Shown piece by piece: positions 1 to 8,791 of a DNA stretch of 64,000 nt (positions are counted from its first letter, which is position 1; each line of letters opens with the position of its first letter). The stretch comes from CBDCGJ01 sp965216645 (GTDB lineage: Bacteria; Pseudomonadota; Alphaproteobacteria; GCA-2731375), in the NCBI GenBank assembly GCA_965216645.1, contig CBDCGJ010000070.1, positions 52,510 to 116,509 on the forward strand. Direction: 5' to 3'. The translations under genes and the position numbers were made by a program. The notes under the pieces are model-generated. The model saw only the letters and a list, made by a program, of their open reading frames with translations. It was not told where the DNA came from and made no database searches.

Positions 1-102
1 ACTTCCTTGCGGGCATCTTCACAACCGCGTCAAGTAATTGAAAATTAACCATTTTGTGACAAGGTAGATGATGTAGTTCGAAGTCTCGAAGGGAGTTATC
101 CC

Positions 103-1176
103 GTGTCTGTATTCAGAGCCGACGATTTTCACGATCACGAATCCATTCATTTCTTTCATGACAAAGACAGCGGTTTAAAGGCGATAATCGCCATCCATGA
201 CCGCACCATGGGCCCGGCCCTCGGCGGCACCCGGATGTGGCCCTATGCCAGCGATGAAGAGGCCTTGACCGACGTGCTGCGGCTCTCCCGCGGCATGACG
301 TATAAAAGCGCGCTGGCGCGCCTGCCCTTCGGCGGCGGCAAGGCGGTTATCCTCGCCAACGCCAAAACCGACAAGACCCCGCAGCTTCTATCCGCCTATG
401 GCGATGCGGTGGACCAGTTGGGCGGTGCCTACATCACCGCGGAAGATGTCGGCGTCAGTCCGGCGGATATGGAAATCGTCGCCGGACGCACGAAACATGT
501 CGCCGGTATCGCGGCCGGCGGCGCCGGTGACGGCGACCCCTCTCCCGCCACGGCCTGGGGCGTTTTCCACGGCATCAAGGCCGCCGTTAAGCATCGCCTG
601 AAGCGCGACACGCTCTCCGGATTGCGGGTCGCCGTTCAGGGACTGGGTCATGTCGGTTGGCATCTGTGCCGGCATCTGCATGACGCCGGAGCCAAGCTAA
701 TCGTCGCCGACCTGAACGCGGCGCAAACCAAGAAGGCCGCGCGGCAATTCGCCGCCACCGTGGTCGCGCCGGATGAAATCCTGTCCGTCGAGGCGGATGT
801 CTTCGCGCCCTGCGCCTTGGGCGCCATCCTGAACGACGACACTCTGTCGGGTCTGAACGTCGGTATCGTCGCCGGTTCCGCCAACAACCAACTGGCGGAA
901 GAGCGCCATGGCGACGAACTGCGCCGCCGCGGCATCCTCTATGCGCCCGACTATGTCATCAACGCTGGCGGCATCATCAACATCGCCCATGAAGGTCCGG
1001 ACTATGACCGGGAGGCCGCCTTCGCCCATTGTGCGCGCATTGCCGAGACCCTGGCCGACATTTTCGCCGAAGCCGATGCCCAGGACCGCTCACCGCATCA
1101 CATCGCCGACGATTTGGCGGAGCGGTTGATCGCGGAGAAAAAGCGGGCCGCGCAGCCGCTTAAACTGGCTGTCTAA
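103..1176 (+). CDS. Leucine (Glu/Leu/Phe/Val-family) dehydrogenase
   Basis: This 357-residue protein should oxidatively deaminate a branched-chain amino acid, most likely leucine, to the 2-oxoacid with NAD in the cytoplasm. The N-terminal substrate domain carries the family lysines in GMTYKSAL (K68) and PFGGGK (K80) and an AED motif at 113-115. The C-terminal Rossmann domain has VQGLGHVG (G180, G182, G185). The length matches the family (about 350). The start is GTG at 103, with a GGGAG ribosome binding site at 90-94. Its stop overlaps the stop of the convergent yqaA-type gene. It lies near the methylcrotonyl-CoA carboxylase operon, which also serves leucine breakdown. Valine or phenylalanine preference cannot be excluded from sequence alone. 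Confidence 0.88.
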   Translation: MSVFRADDFHDHESIHFFHDKDSGLKAIIAIHDRTMGPALGGTRMWPYASDEEALTDVLRLSRGMTYKSALARLPFGGGKAVILANAKTDKTPQLLSAYGDAVDQLGGAYITAEDVGVSPADMEIVAGRTKHVAGIAAGGAGDGDPSPATAWGVFHGIKAAVKHRLKRDTLSGLRVAVQGLGHVGWHLCRHLHDAGAKLIVADLNAAQTKKAARQFAATVVAPDEILSVEADVFAPCALGAILNDDTLSGLNVGIVAGSANNQLAEERHGDELRRRGILYAPDYVINAGGIINIAHEGPDYDREAAFAHCARIAETLADIFAEADAQDRSPHHIADDLAERLIAEKKRAAQPLKLAV

Positions 1177-1589
1177 GTCGCGGCCCAGACAATAGCCGCA
1201 TATCGGGCCGCCTTCCCAAGCGTCACGAGCAGCAGGAAGCGCCCGAGCGGCACCCTCAAAACACCGGCGGCGAAGGTCAGCGGATCGCCAACGATGGGTA
1301 GCCAGGCGAGCAACAGGCTCCATTGACCCCAACGGCGGAACCGGGCCGTTGCCTTGGCCAAGGCTTCCTCCGAAAACGGAAACCAGGACCGGTCGCGGAA
1401 ACCAAGCAGATACTGGCCCAATCCCCAATTGACCACCGCGCCCAACACATTGCCGACGGTCACCGCCGCCCAGGCCGGCCACGGGGCCGCCTCCCCCGAC
1501 ACGATCGCCGCGGCCAATCCAAGCTCCGAAAATGCGGGCAACAACGTCGCGGCGACAAAGGCGGTGAAAAACAGCCCGAGATAGATCAC
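1173..1589 (-). CDS. YqaA/DedA-like small membrane protein
   Basis: Using the GTG at 1589 gives 138 residues, the usual size for YqaA-type members of the SNARE-associated/DedA superfamily. This start follows the DUF1489 stop by 4 bases; reading further upstream runs out of frame into that gene and gives implausible Arg/Cys-rich protein. Visible hydrophobic segments begin with IYLGLFFTAFVAATLLP and continue with AAVTVGNVLGAVVNWGLG and WSLLLAWLPIVGDPLTFAAG. The GDPLTFAAG motif is typical of YqaA. It is probably an inner-membrane protein of unknown exact function and the last gene of the mccB-mccA-DUF1489 operon. Confidence 0.75.
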   Translation of the reverse strand: MIYLGLFFTAFVAATLLPAFSELGLAAAIVSGEAAPWPAWAAVTVGNVLGAVVNWGLGQYLLGFRDRSWFPFSEEALAKATARFRRWGQWSLLLAWLPIVGDPLTFAAGVLRVPLGRFLLLVTLGKAARYAAIVWAAT

Positions 1590-1593
1590 AGGC

Positions 1594-2037
1594 TCAGATA
1601 AGACCCAGACGCCGCAATTCGGCCTGCATTTCCGTCGGCATTTCGTCGATTTCGCCAGCGGTCGCACCGGGCGGCAGGTCCGGCGGCGCATCCTCGCCCG
1701 GCAGATAGCGCCAGCCCTGAAACGGCCGGCGGGCGCGCCACTGGGTCCGCACCAGCTCGGGATGCAACACGATGGCACAGCGCCGAATGCCGTCGGCGTC
1801 ATGGACTTCGTCCAGGCGCAAAATCCGCTGCCGGACCTGGACATAGCCGGAAATTACCCAGTAGAGGGAGCCGCCGTCCAGCAGCTCCACCCGTCGTCGC
1901 GGCGTCATCCGCGTAATATGCCGGCTTTCCGCCGGCTCGCCGGCCGCCTTGCGTTCGGCCCGCCGCCGCTTCTGCGATTCTGCCAGGACGTCAATTGAAT
2001 CAACGCCAACACAGAGCTTTATGAGGTTTAATTTCAA
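1594..2037 (-). CDS. DUF1489 family protein
   Basis: The 147-residue soluble protein matches the alphaproteobacterial DUF1489 family, with a start like MKLNLIKLCVGVDSIDVL, a central TRMTPRR-type stretch (ITRMTPRRRVELLDGGSLYWV), and the conserved RPFQGWRYL segment. Function is unknown. Its ATG overlaps the mccA stop by 4 bases (ATGA), so the two genes are translationally coupled. The C-terminus (DEMPTEMQAELRRLGLI) ends 4 bases before the yqaA start. Conserved coupling to carboxylase genes is inferred from this arrangement only. Confidence 0.8.
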   Translation of the reverse strand: MKLNLIKLCVGVDSIDVLAESQKRRRAERKAAGEPAESRHITRMTPRRRVELLDGGSLYWVISGYVQVRQRILRLDEVHDADGIRRCAIVLHPELVRTQWRARRPFQGWRYLPGEDAPPDLPPGATAGEIDEMPTEMQAELRRLGLI

Positions 2038-4049
2038 CTGTCTTCGAAGGTGACCAAAACCGCGCCTTCGTCGACCTGGTCGCCGGCACCGCAGCAGATT
2101 TCCTTGATCTTGCCGGCGGCCGGAGCGGTGATGGTGTGCTCCATCTTCATGGCTTCCAATATCATCAGCGGCGCGCCCTTCTTGACCGCGTCGCCATTGT
2201 TGGCGGACACCTCGAGTATCTTGCCCGGCAGCGGGGCCGTCACGTCGCTCAACACGTCTTGATCGATGTCGCTGAGATTCATCGGATCCGAACGCTTCAG
2301 CCGATGACTGCCGCCGTCGGCGAAGATGACGATTTGATCGCCGTCATGCACCACCGCCGCGTTCACGCGCACGCCGTCGAGATCGGCCGACAGACTGCCG
2401 TCCTCGTCCAGCTCGCCCCGCACCGCCATTTCGCCGTTGGGTAGGCCCAGGCGGTACAAATCGTCGCCGGCGAAGTCGACGCGGATTTCGATTTCGCTGC
2501 CTTGATCCTCCAAATGCACCAGATCGTAGCCCCGGCCATTCAAACGCCAACCATTGGTGGAAAACCAGGGAGAATACCGATCTTCGCTCGACACTGCCTG
2601 CGATGCCGCGCTTTGCCGGCGGCGGACCAACACATCCAGCGTTGCCAAGGCCAGCACCCGGTCGCTGCTGGCGCCCGTGTCCGGCAGCAGATCGGCGGCA
2701 TGATTTTCAATAAAACCGGTTTCCAGGTCGCCGGCAACAAATGCCGGATGCCCCGCGACCGCGTTCAGGAAATCCACATTGTTCATCACCCCGGCGATTT
2801 GATAGGCCGCCAATCCCTGCCGCAGACGCCGCAAGGCCGCGTCCCGGTCGCGATCCCAGGCGATCAGCTTGGCGATCATCGGATCGTAGAAGATCGTCAC
2901 CTCGTCGCCTTCGCGGACGCCGCTATCGACCCGGAGATGCGCCCCTTCCGCGGGCACCCGCAGCCGCTTCAGGACGCCGGTCGAGGGGAAGAACTTCTTG
3001 GCCGGATTTTCGGCGTAGATCCGTGCCTCCACGGCGTGGCCGGTGATCGACAACTCTTCCTGGCCCAGCGGCAGCTTTCCGCCGGCAGCCACGCGCAACT
3101 GCCATTCCACCAGGTCCTGGCCGGTCACCATTTCGGTGACCGGATGTTCCACCTGAAGGCGGGTGTTCATCTCCATGAAATAAAAGCGATCTTGACGCAG
3201 GCCGTCACTCACATCCGCAATGAATTCGACGGTCCCGGCACCGACATAGTCGATCGCCTTGGCCGCCGCTACCGCCGCCTCGCCCATGGCGCGGCGCATC
3301 TCCGCCGACATGCCCGGCGCCGGCGCTTCCTCCAATACTTTCTGATGGCGCCGCTGTACGGAGCAGTCGCGTTCGAACAGATGTACCGCGTTGCCGTGTT
3401 TGTCGGCGAAGACCTGGACCTCGATATGACGCGGGCGCAGCAGGTATTTCTCCAGCAAGACCTTGTCGTCGCCGAAGGCATTCGCCGCTTCGCGCCGGGC
3501 GCCGGCCAATTCCTTGGCGAAAATTTCGCCATCGTCGACCCGGCGCATCCCCTTACCGCCACCGCCGGCGACCGCCTTGATCAACACGGGATAACCGATC
3601 TTGTCCGCTTCGCTTTGCAGCAAAGCGTCGTCCTGATCGTCGCCATGATAGCCGGGCACCACCGGCACGTTGGCCGCCTCCATCCGGGCCTTGGCCGCCG
3701 CTTTTTCGCCCATCTCCTGAATTGCCGCCGCGGGCGGGCCGATGAAGACCATGTCCGCCGCCGCGCAAGCCTCCGCGAATTCGGCGTTTTCCGAGAGGAA
3801 ACCATAGCCGGGATGGATTGCCTGCGCGCCGGTTTTCTTCGCGGCATCGATCACTGCCTCGATCCGCAAGTAACTTTCGGTCGCCGGGGCCGGGCCGATC
3901 AGGACCGCCTCGTCCGCTTCGGCCACATGCAGGGCGCCGCTGTCCGCTTCGGAATAGACCGCCACCGTGGCAACGCCGAGGCGACGGGCGGTGCGGATCA
4001 CGCGGCAGGCGATTTCGCCGCGGTTGGCTATAAGTATCTTCTCGAACAT
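2034..4049 (-). CDS. mccA: Methylcrotonyl-CoA carboxylase, biotin-containing alpha subunit
   Basis: This is the 671-residue ATP-dependent biotin carboxylase plus biotin carrier subunit of 3-methylcrotonyl-CoA carboxylase in leucine degradation. In order it has the biotin carboxylase N-domain (MFEKILIANRGEIACRV), the ATP-grasp with glycine loop AVAGGGGKGMR, the C-domain (EARIYAENP), a linker/BT region, and a biotinyl domain with EAMKMEHT, whose biotinylated lysine is K635. It is 10 bases downstream of mccB, and the pairing with an MCC-type beta subunit is what makes MCC the preferred call. Geranyl-CoA carboxylase is the main alternative. Confidence 0.88.
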   Translation of the reverse strand: MFEKILIANRGEIACRVIRTARRLGVATVAVYSEADSGALHVAEADEAVLIGPAPATESYLRIEAVIDAAKKTGAQAIHPGYGFLSENAEFAEACAAADMVFIGPPAAAIQEMGEKAAAKARMEAANVPVVPGYHGDDQDDALLQSEADKIGYPVLIKAVAGGGGKGMRRVDDGEIFAKELAGARREAANAFGDDKVLLEKYLLRPRHIEVQVFADKHGNAVHLFERDCSVQRRHQKVLEEAPAPGMSAEMRRAMGEAAVAAAKAIDYVGAGTVEFIADVSDGLRQDRFYFMEMNTRLQVEHPVTEMVTGQDLVEWQLRVAAGGKLPLGQEELSITGHAVEARIYAENPAKKFFPSTGVLKRLRVPAEGAHLRVDSGVREGDEVTIFYDPMIAKLIAWDRDRDAALRRLRQGLAAYQIAGVMNNVDFLNAVAGHPAFVAGDLETGFIENHAADLLPDTGASSDRVLALATLDVLVRRRQSAASQAVSSEDRYSPWFSTNGWRLNGRGYDLVHLEDQGSEIEIRVDFAGDDLYRLGLPNGEMAVRGELDEDGSLSADLDGVRVNAAVVHDGDQIVIFADGGSHRLKRSDPMNLSDIDQDVLSDVTAPLPGKILEVSANNGDAVKKGAPLMILEAMKMEHTITAPAAGKIKEICCGAGDQVDEGAVLVTFEDS

Positions 4050-4058
4050 CGCCGCCCC

Positions 4059-5666
4059 CTACATCCGGAAAATGCCGAACTTGGTCTCCTCGATCGGCGC
4101 GTTCAGCGCCGCCGAGATCCCAAGGCCGAGGACGTTGCGGGTTTCCGCCGGGTCGATAATGCCGTCGTCCCAGAGCCGGGCGGTGGCGAAATAGGGCGAG
4201 CTCTGCGCCTCGAACTGATCGATGATCGGTTGCTTGAACGCGGCCTCTTCCGCCTCGCTCCAGTCTTCTCCGGCCCGTTCCTTGTTCGCCCGCGTCACGG
4301 TGGCGAGCACGCCCGCCGCCTGCTCCGGCCCCATCAGCGCCAACGACGCGCTGGGCCAGGTCCACAGGAAACGCGGACTATAGGCCCGCCCGCACATGCC
4401 GTAATTGCCGGCGCCGTAGGAGCCGCCGATGATCACGGTGAATTTGGGCACCCGAGTGGTGCTGACCGCGGTCACCAGCTTCGCCCCGTCCTTGGCGATG
4501 CCACCCGCCTCGTATTTTCGGCCAACCATGAAGCCGGAGATGTTCTGCAGGAAAATCAATGGGATATTCCGCTGACTGCAGAGTTCGATGAAATGCGCGC
4601 CTTTCAGCGCGCTTTCCGAAAACAGAATGCCGTTATTGGCGACGATGCCGACCGGATAACCCCAGATATGGGCAAAGCCACAGACCAATGTGGTGGCGTA
4701 GAGTTTCTTGAACTCGTCGAACTCGCTGCCGTCGACGATCCGGGCGATGACTTCGTGGACATCGTAGGGCACCCGCACGTCTTCCGGCAGAATGCCATAG
4801 AGTTCCGCCGGATCGTAAGCGGGCGCCGCCGGCGCTTGCACCGCCAAAGGATTGGCTTTCTTGCGGTTCAGATTGCTGACGATGGTGCGAGCGATGGCCA
4901 GTGCGTGGTGATCGTTATGGGCATAGTGATCGGTGACGCCGGAGGTGCGCGAATGCAGATCGGCGCCGCCCAGTTCTTCGGGCGAAACCTCCTCCCCCGT
5001 CGCGGCCTTCACCAAAGGCGGGCCGCCGAGGAAGATGGTGCCCTGCTGGCGGACGATGATGCTTTCGTCGGACATTGCCGGGACATAGGCGCCGCCGGCG
5101 GTACAGGAACCCATAACGACGGCGATCTGTGGGATGCCGGCGGCAGACATATTCGCCTGATTGTAGAAAATCCGGCCGAAATGGTCCCGGTCGGGAAACA
5201 CGTCCGGCCATTCGGGCAGGTTGGCGCCGCCGGAATCGACCAGGTAGATGCAGGGCAGATTGTTCTGGATCGCGATTTCCTGTGCCCGCGTATGTTTCTT
5301 CACGGTAATGGCGTAATAGGTGCCGCCCTTCACGGTCGCGTCGTTGGCGACGATCAGGCATTCGCGACCCGATACCCGGCCGATGCCTGTGATCACACCG
5401 CCGCTGGCGATATTGTCGTCATAGACTTCATGAGCCGCCAGTTGCGACAGTTCCAGAAACGGCGCGCCGCGATCCAATAGGGCCCGAATGCGATCGCGCG
5501 GCAGCAATTTACCGCGGGACAAATGCCTCGTCCGCGCCCGTTCGCCGCCGCCTTGTTTGACCAGTTCGATACGATCCTTCAAATCCGCGAGCTTCGCTGA
5601 CATGGCCGACCGATTGGCCTTATATCCGTCCGAACGGGCGTTTATCTTGCTTTCGATCTTGGCCAT
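4059..5666 (-). CDS. mccB: Methylcrotonyl-CoA carboxylase, carboxyltransferase beta subunit
   Basis: The 535-residue carboxyltransferase subunit transfers CO2 from carboxybiotin to the acyl-CoA. It has the crotonase-fold halves of the family: an N-terminal RGKLLPRDRI segment, LVDSGGANLPEW, GSCTAGGAYVPAMSDE (oxyanion and CoA region), and in the second half NISGFMVG and GGSYGAGNYGMCGRAY. The NISGFMVG and GNYGMCGRAY motifs are characteristic of MCC rather than propionyl-CoA carboxylase. It is the first gene of its operon and precedes mccA. The upstream gap of 117 bases to the response regulator shows no clear promoter. Confidence 0.9.
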   Translation of the reverse strand: MAKIESKINARSDGYKANRSAMSAKLADLKDRIELVKQGGGERARTRHLSRGKLLPRDRIRALLDRGAPFLELSQLAAHEVYDDNIASGGVITGIGRVSGRECLIVANDATVKGGTYYAITVKKHTRAQEIAIQNNLPCIYLVDSGGANLPEWPDVFPDRDHFGRIFYNQANMSAAGIPQIAVVMGSCTAGGAYVPAMSDESIIVRQQGTIFLGGPPLVKAATGEEVSPEELGGADLHSRTSGVTDHYAHNDHHALAIARTIVSNLNRKKANPLAVQAPAAPAYDPAELYGILPEDVRVPYDVHEVIARIVDGSEFDEFKKLYATTLVCGFAHIWGYPVGIVANNGILFSESALKGAHFIELCSQRNIPLIFLQNISGFMVGRKYEAGGIAKDGAKLVTAVSTTRVPKFTVIIGGSYGAGNYGMCGRAYSPRFLWTWPSASLALMGPEQAAGVLATVTRANKERAGEDWSEAEEAAFKQPIIDQFEAQSSPYFATARLWDDGIIDPAETRNVLGLGISAALNAPIEETKFGIFRM

Positions 5667-5783
5667 CGGGCAGGACCTCGGAAAATCTGGAATATGCCGC
5701 GACTAGGGCGGAAATGACGGGACTATCGGGCCATGGCATAACCCAATTCCTGTCGGGGGAAAAGCGGTAATCGGCAGTGACGC

Positions 5784-6215
5784 TTAAAGCCCGGGCTGCA
5801 ATTCCTGCAATCGGGGACGGCGGTCTTCCTCGCGCAGTTCGCCGGACAGAAAACGCCGCCAATAGTCGACGCGGTCGAGCAGGCTCTCGGGCGACCCTTC
5901 CTTGACCAGATAGTCGTCGGCGCCGGCATCCGTGCAACGCTGCAACGTATCGGCGTCGTCCAACGCGGTAAGGAACAGGATCGGCACGTCCGGATGGTGG
6001 CGATGTCTGACCTCACGGCAGAGCGACAAACCGTCCATGCGTGGCATCATCACATCGATCACCAACATGTCGTGCTCGTCCGCCGCGACCTTTTCCAGCG
6101 CCTCGATACCGTCCGTTGCGACGGTCACCAGATAGCCCTCGAGAGCGAGAACATGCGCATAGATTTTACGAAGTACGGGGTCGTCTTCCGCCAATAAGAT
6201 TCGTTTCAGGGCCAT
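5784..6215 (-). CDS. Single-domain response regulator (CheY-like receiver)
   Basis: The 143-residue protein is essentially one receiver domain. It has the acidic pair D11/D12, the phospho-acceptor D54 in LVIDVMMPRMDG, the switch Thr T83 in FLTALDD, and K105 in YLVKEGS. About 25 charged residues follow (WRRFLSGELREEDRRPR), with no DNA-binding or enzymatic output domain. It therefore probably signals by protein-protein contact after phosphorylation by a histidine kinase encoded elsewhere. No kinase is present in the window. It is not a flagellar cluster CheY by context. Confidence 0.87.
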   Translation of the reverse strand: MALKRILLAEDDPVLRKIYAHVLALEGYLVTVATDGIEALEKVAADEHDMLVIDVMMPRMDGLSLCREVRHRHHPDVPILFLTALDDADTLQRCTDAGADDYLVKEGSPESLLDRVDYWRRFLSGELREEDRRPRLQELQPGL

Positions 6216-6303
6216 GGCCTACCTGGATTGTCCGAACGTTCCGGTCTGTTTTACCCGGCGACGTTCTTATTGGCCAACTCAGCCGCGGCCACCGCCCCCG
6301 GGT

Positions 6304-6621
6304 TTAGTCATTTGTAGCAATATCGGTGAACTGTCGCACAATCTGCCCGAGACTTGAAGACGTTTGTTCCGCTTCCGCCGATTGGCGGCCGTCCTGCTCC
6401 TGCAAGAGCAGGATGTTGTCGCCGTTCAACAGCGGACTGGGTAAGCCAAGGCTATGTGGTGTGGCTTGCGGTAAATCCGCGCTGTCTCGGGATTTGGGCA
6501 TGTTTTCCGATTGCGATTGCGAGTCGCGCCATGCCGTCGAGGCGATCGGCGTCACCGCAAAATGGGCCCGGGCGGAAGAATTGCCCAGACTTTGAACGGA
6601 TGAACTCGGGATGGCAAACAT
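6304..6621 (-). CDS. Small Ser/Gln-rich hypothetical protein
   Basis: This 105-residue open frame has no recognisable family. It is rich in Ser, Gln, Ala and Pro and is predicted to be mostly disordered, with one short hydrophobic patch (NILLLQEQD) near residue 70. There is no convincing ribosome binding site before the ATG, and no signal peptide or membrane segment. It fills an otherwise empty gap between the response regulator and the LLM oxidoreductase. It could be a chance open frame; overlapping frames on the other strand look no better. Confidence 0.35.
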   Translation of the reverse strand: MFAIPSSSVQSLGNSSARAHFAVTPIASTAWRDSQSQSENMPKSRDSADLPQATPHSLGLPSPLLNGDNILLLQEQDGRQSAEAEQTSSSLGQIVRQFTDIATND

Positions 6622-6795
6622 GCTCGAACCACTTGCTATCTATTTCACGCCCGCCCCACATACGCGTATCTCGGGCGGCGTTTGGTTACTCAATGTTCAC
6701 CATTTTACCGGTCGTTAACCGCAATTCAGCAGAAATCGTCTGTAATTTTAGATGAATTGTAGGCGAACCAGCCCCCTTCCCTTACTCTCCGGGCC

Positions 6796-7794
6796 ATGGT
6801 GAAACTCAGCGTCCTCGACCAAAGTCCGATCCGCCAGGGCGGCAGCCCCGCGCAGGCAATCGCGGAAACCCTTGAATTGGCGCGCTTTTGCGACGACCTG
6901 GGGTACCATCGCTACTGGCTCGCGGAGCATCATAATTCGCGGGCCCTGGCCGGTACGGCACCGGAAATCCTGATCGGCCGGGTCGCCGGTTTGACGGAGA
7001 ACATCCGCGTCGGCTCCGGCGGAGTGATGCTGTCCCACTATTCGCCATTGAAAGTGGCGGAGAGTTTTCGTGTCCTGGAAACGCTCTATCCGGGCCGCAT
7101 CGATCTCGGTATCGGCCGCGCGCCGGGCAGCGATTATCAGACCATGCAAGCGCTCGCCGCCGGGCCCGGCAGTCTGTCGGTCGAGTATTTTCCGCATCAG
7201 GTCAATAGTTTGATCGAGTTTCTGCACGACCAGGTTCCCGCTGGTCACGCCTTCGAACGCATTCACGCCGAGCCGACAGGACCGGGCGCGCCCGAGTTTT
7301 GGCTGCTGGGCTCCAGCGATCAGAGCGCGCAACTGGCCGCCTATTTCGGCACGCCCTTCTCCTTCGCCCATTTCATCACCGCCCATGGCGGCGTCGCGGC
7401 GATGCAGATGTACCGCGAGAACTTTCGACCGACCCCTCGGCGGGATAAACCGCAAGGCAGTATCGGTATCTTCGCGATCTGCGCGGAAACCCAGGAAGCC
7501 GCCGAATATCACGCCATCAGCCGCCAGGAATTCATTCTGTCTTTGCGTCAGGGCAATCCGCAGCCCGTCGCGCCGCCGGAAGACGTGATATCGAAAGACT
7601 ATTCCGTGCATGAACGTGCCATCATCGCCGAGGCCATGGAGCGGGCGATCGTCGGCGATCCGGATCACGTGAAGGCGCGCATAGAAGAGCTGTTGGCGGC
7701 CTACGAGGTCGACGAAGCGGTGATCGTCACCATCACCTACGATTTTGAGGCCCGCAAACGCTCCTATGCCCTAATCGCCGACGCCATGCTATAA
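6796..7794 (+). CDS. LLM-class flavin-dependent oxidoreductase
   Basis: The 332-residue protein is a bacterial luciferase-like TIM-barrel monooxygenase that uses reduced flavin and O2. Diagnostic segments are LSVLDQSPI at the N-terminus, the RYWLAEHHN motif near residues 38-46, SGGVMLSHYSPLKVAE, and LYPGRIDLGIGRAPGSD. These are typical of the group A LLM enzymes related to YhbW. The substrate is unknown. It ends 7 bases before the desaturase start on the same strand, so the two may share a transcript. Confidence 0.9.
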   Translation: MVKLSVLDQSPIRQGGSPAQAIAETLELARFCDDLGYHRYWLAEHHNSRALAGTAPEILIGRVAGLTENIRVGSGGVMLSHYSPLKVAESFRVLETLYPGRIDLGIGRAPGSDYQTMQALAAGPGSLSVEYFPHQVNSLIEFLHDQVPAGHAFERIHAEPTGPGAPEFWLLGSSDQSAQLAAYFGTPFSFAHFITAHGGVAAMQMYRENFRPTPRRDKPQGSIGIFAICAETQEAAEYHAISRQEFILSLRQGNPQPVAPPEDVISKDYSVHERAIIAEAMERAIVGDPDHVKARIEELLAAYEVDEAVIVTITYDFEARKRSYALIADAML

Positions 7795-7801
7795 GTAACT
7801 G

Positions 7802-8791
7802 ATGAATGCCAAGGGAACCGAGTTTCGCGAGGATCGGCGCGCGATCAGCGGTCAATTGCCGGCGCCGCTCCTTAAGGAACTCAATGTGATCAATGACCTG
7901 CGAGCCGCTTTGTCGGTGCTGGAAACCCTGGGGGTCCTCGCGATTTGCCTCGGCCGCCGCGCTCTATTGGTGGACGCCTTGGGTGGTCGTCCCGGCGATC
8001 CTGCTGATCGCCACGCGCCAGCAGGCCTGTTTCGTCCTCGCCCATGACGCGGCCCATTACCGCCTGTTCCGTGCCCGCTGGCTCAACGATCTGGTTGGCG
8101 GCTTCGTCGCCACCATCGTCGGCATTTCCATGCGCACCTATCGGGTCGTGCATCGCCTGCATCACAATCATCTTTACGAGGCACGCGATCCCGACATCCC
8201 GCTCCATGGCGGCTATCCGCGCGGGCGCGGGTATCTGTTGAAGAAGCTGGCCAAGGACCTGACGGGCCTGACCGCTTACAAGACCTACAGCTATTTCTTC
8301 GGTGCACCGGCGATCAACGACGATGCCGAAGGCACCAAGAGGCCGCTGGACGATACCCTCGCCGGCATTGCGCCTTGGCGGCGCGGCGCGATCGGTGGCT
8401 GGTCGTCGGCTTCCACGTCGTGGCCCCACTGTTCGCCTATGTCGGCGGCTATCTTCTGGAATATCTCTCCTGTTGTGGATCTTACCGCTGGTCACGCTGC
8501 TGCAGGCGCTCCTGCGCTTCCGGGCGATTTGCGAGCATGGCGCGGTGGCGGACCAAAACTCACCGCTAAAAGCCGCCAGAAACCAATATCTGGCCCGCGC
8601 CTCTGGGTTGGCTGATCTTTCCCCACCAAGTGAACTATCATATCGAGCACCACCTCTACCCGGCCGTGCCCCATTACAATTTGCCGCGCTGCCACCGCGA
8701 GATGCGGGCAAGAGGCCTGCTCGACGGAGCGGAAGTCTCAGGTGTCCGGCGAACGGTCGGTCTGATCTTCGCCGAACCAGCACTACAATAG
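7802..8791 (+). pseudogene. Fatty acid desaturase, multiply frameshifted
   Basis: The pieces in three frames together spell a membrane fatty acid desaturase of about 329 residues with all three histidine boxes: HDAAH, HRLHHNH and HIEHH (as NYHIEHHLYP). Reading must shift at TTT 7944-7946, at CCC 8356-8358 plus TT 8375-8376 (or a single base loss nearby), near 8466-8472, and at AAA 8580-8582. Removing one base at most of these restores family-like text such as AARTN followed by GWLIFPHQVNYHIEHH. No internal stop lies in the corrected frame. The stop TAG at 8789-8791 overlaps the end of the convergent mgtE. Either sequencing error or real decay is possible. An intact copy would act in membrane lipid modification. 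Confidence 0.75.

Noticed and set aside
2502..5480. 992-residue open frame antisense to mccA-mccB
   Set aside because: The opposite strand has two intact, strongly recognisable carboxylase genes. The frame is His/Arg-rich with no motifs, as expected for an antisense shadow in GC-rich DNA.
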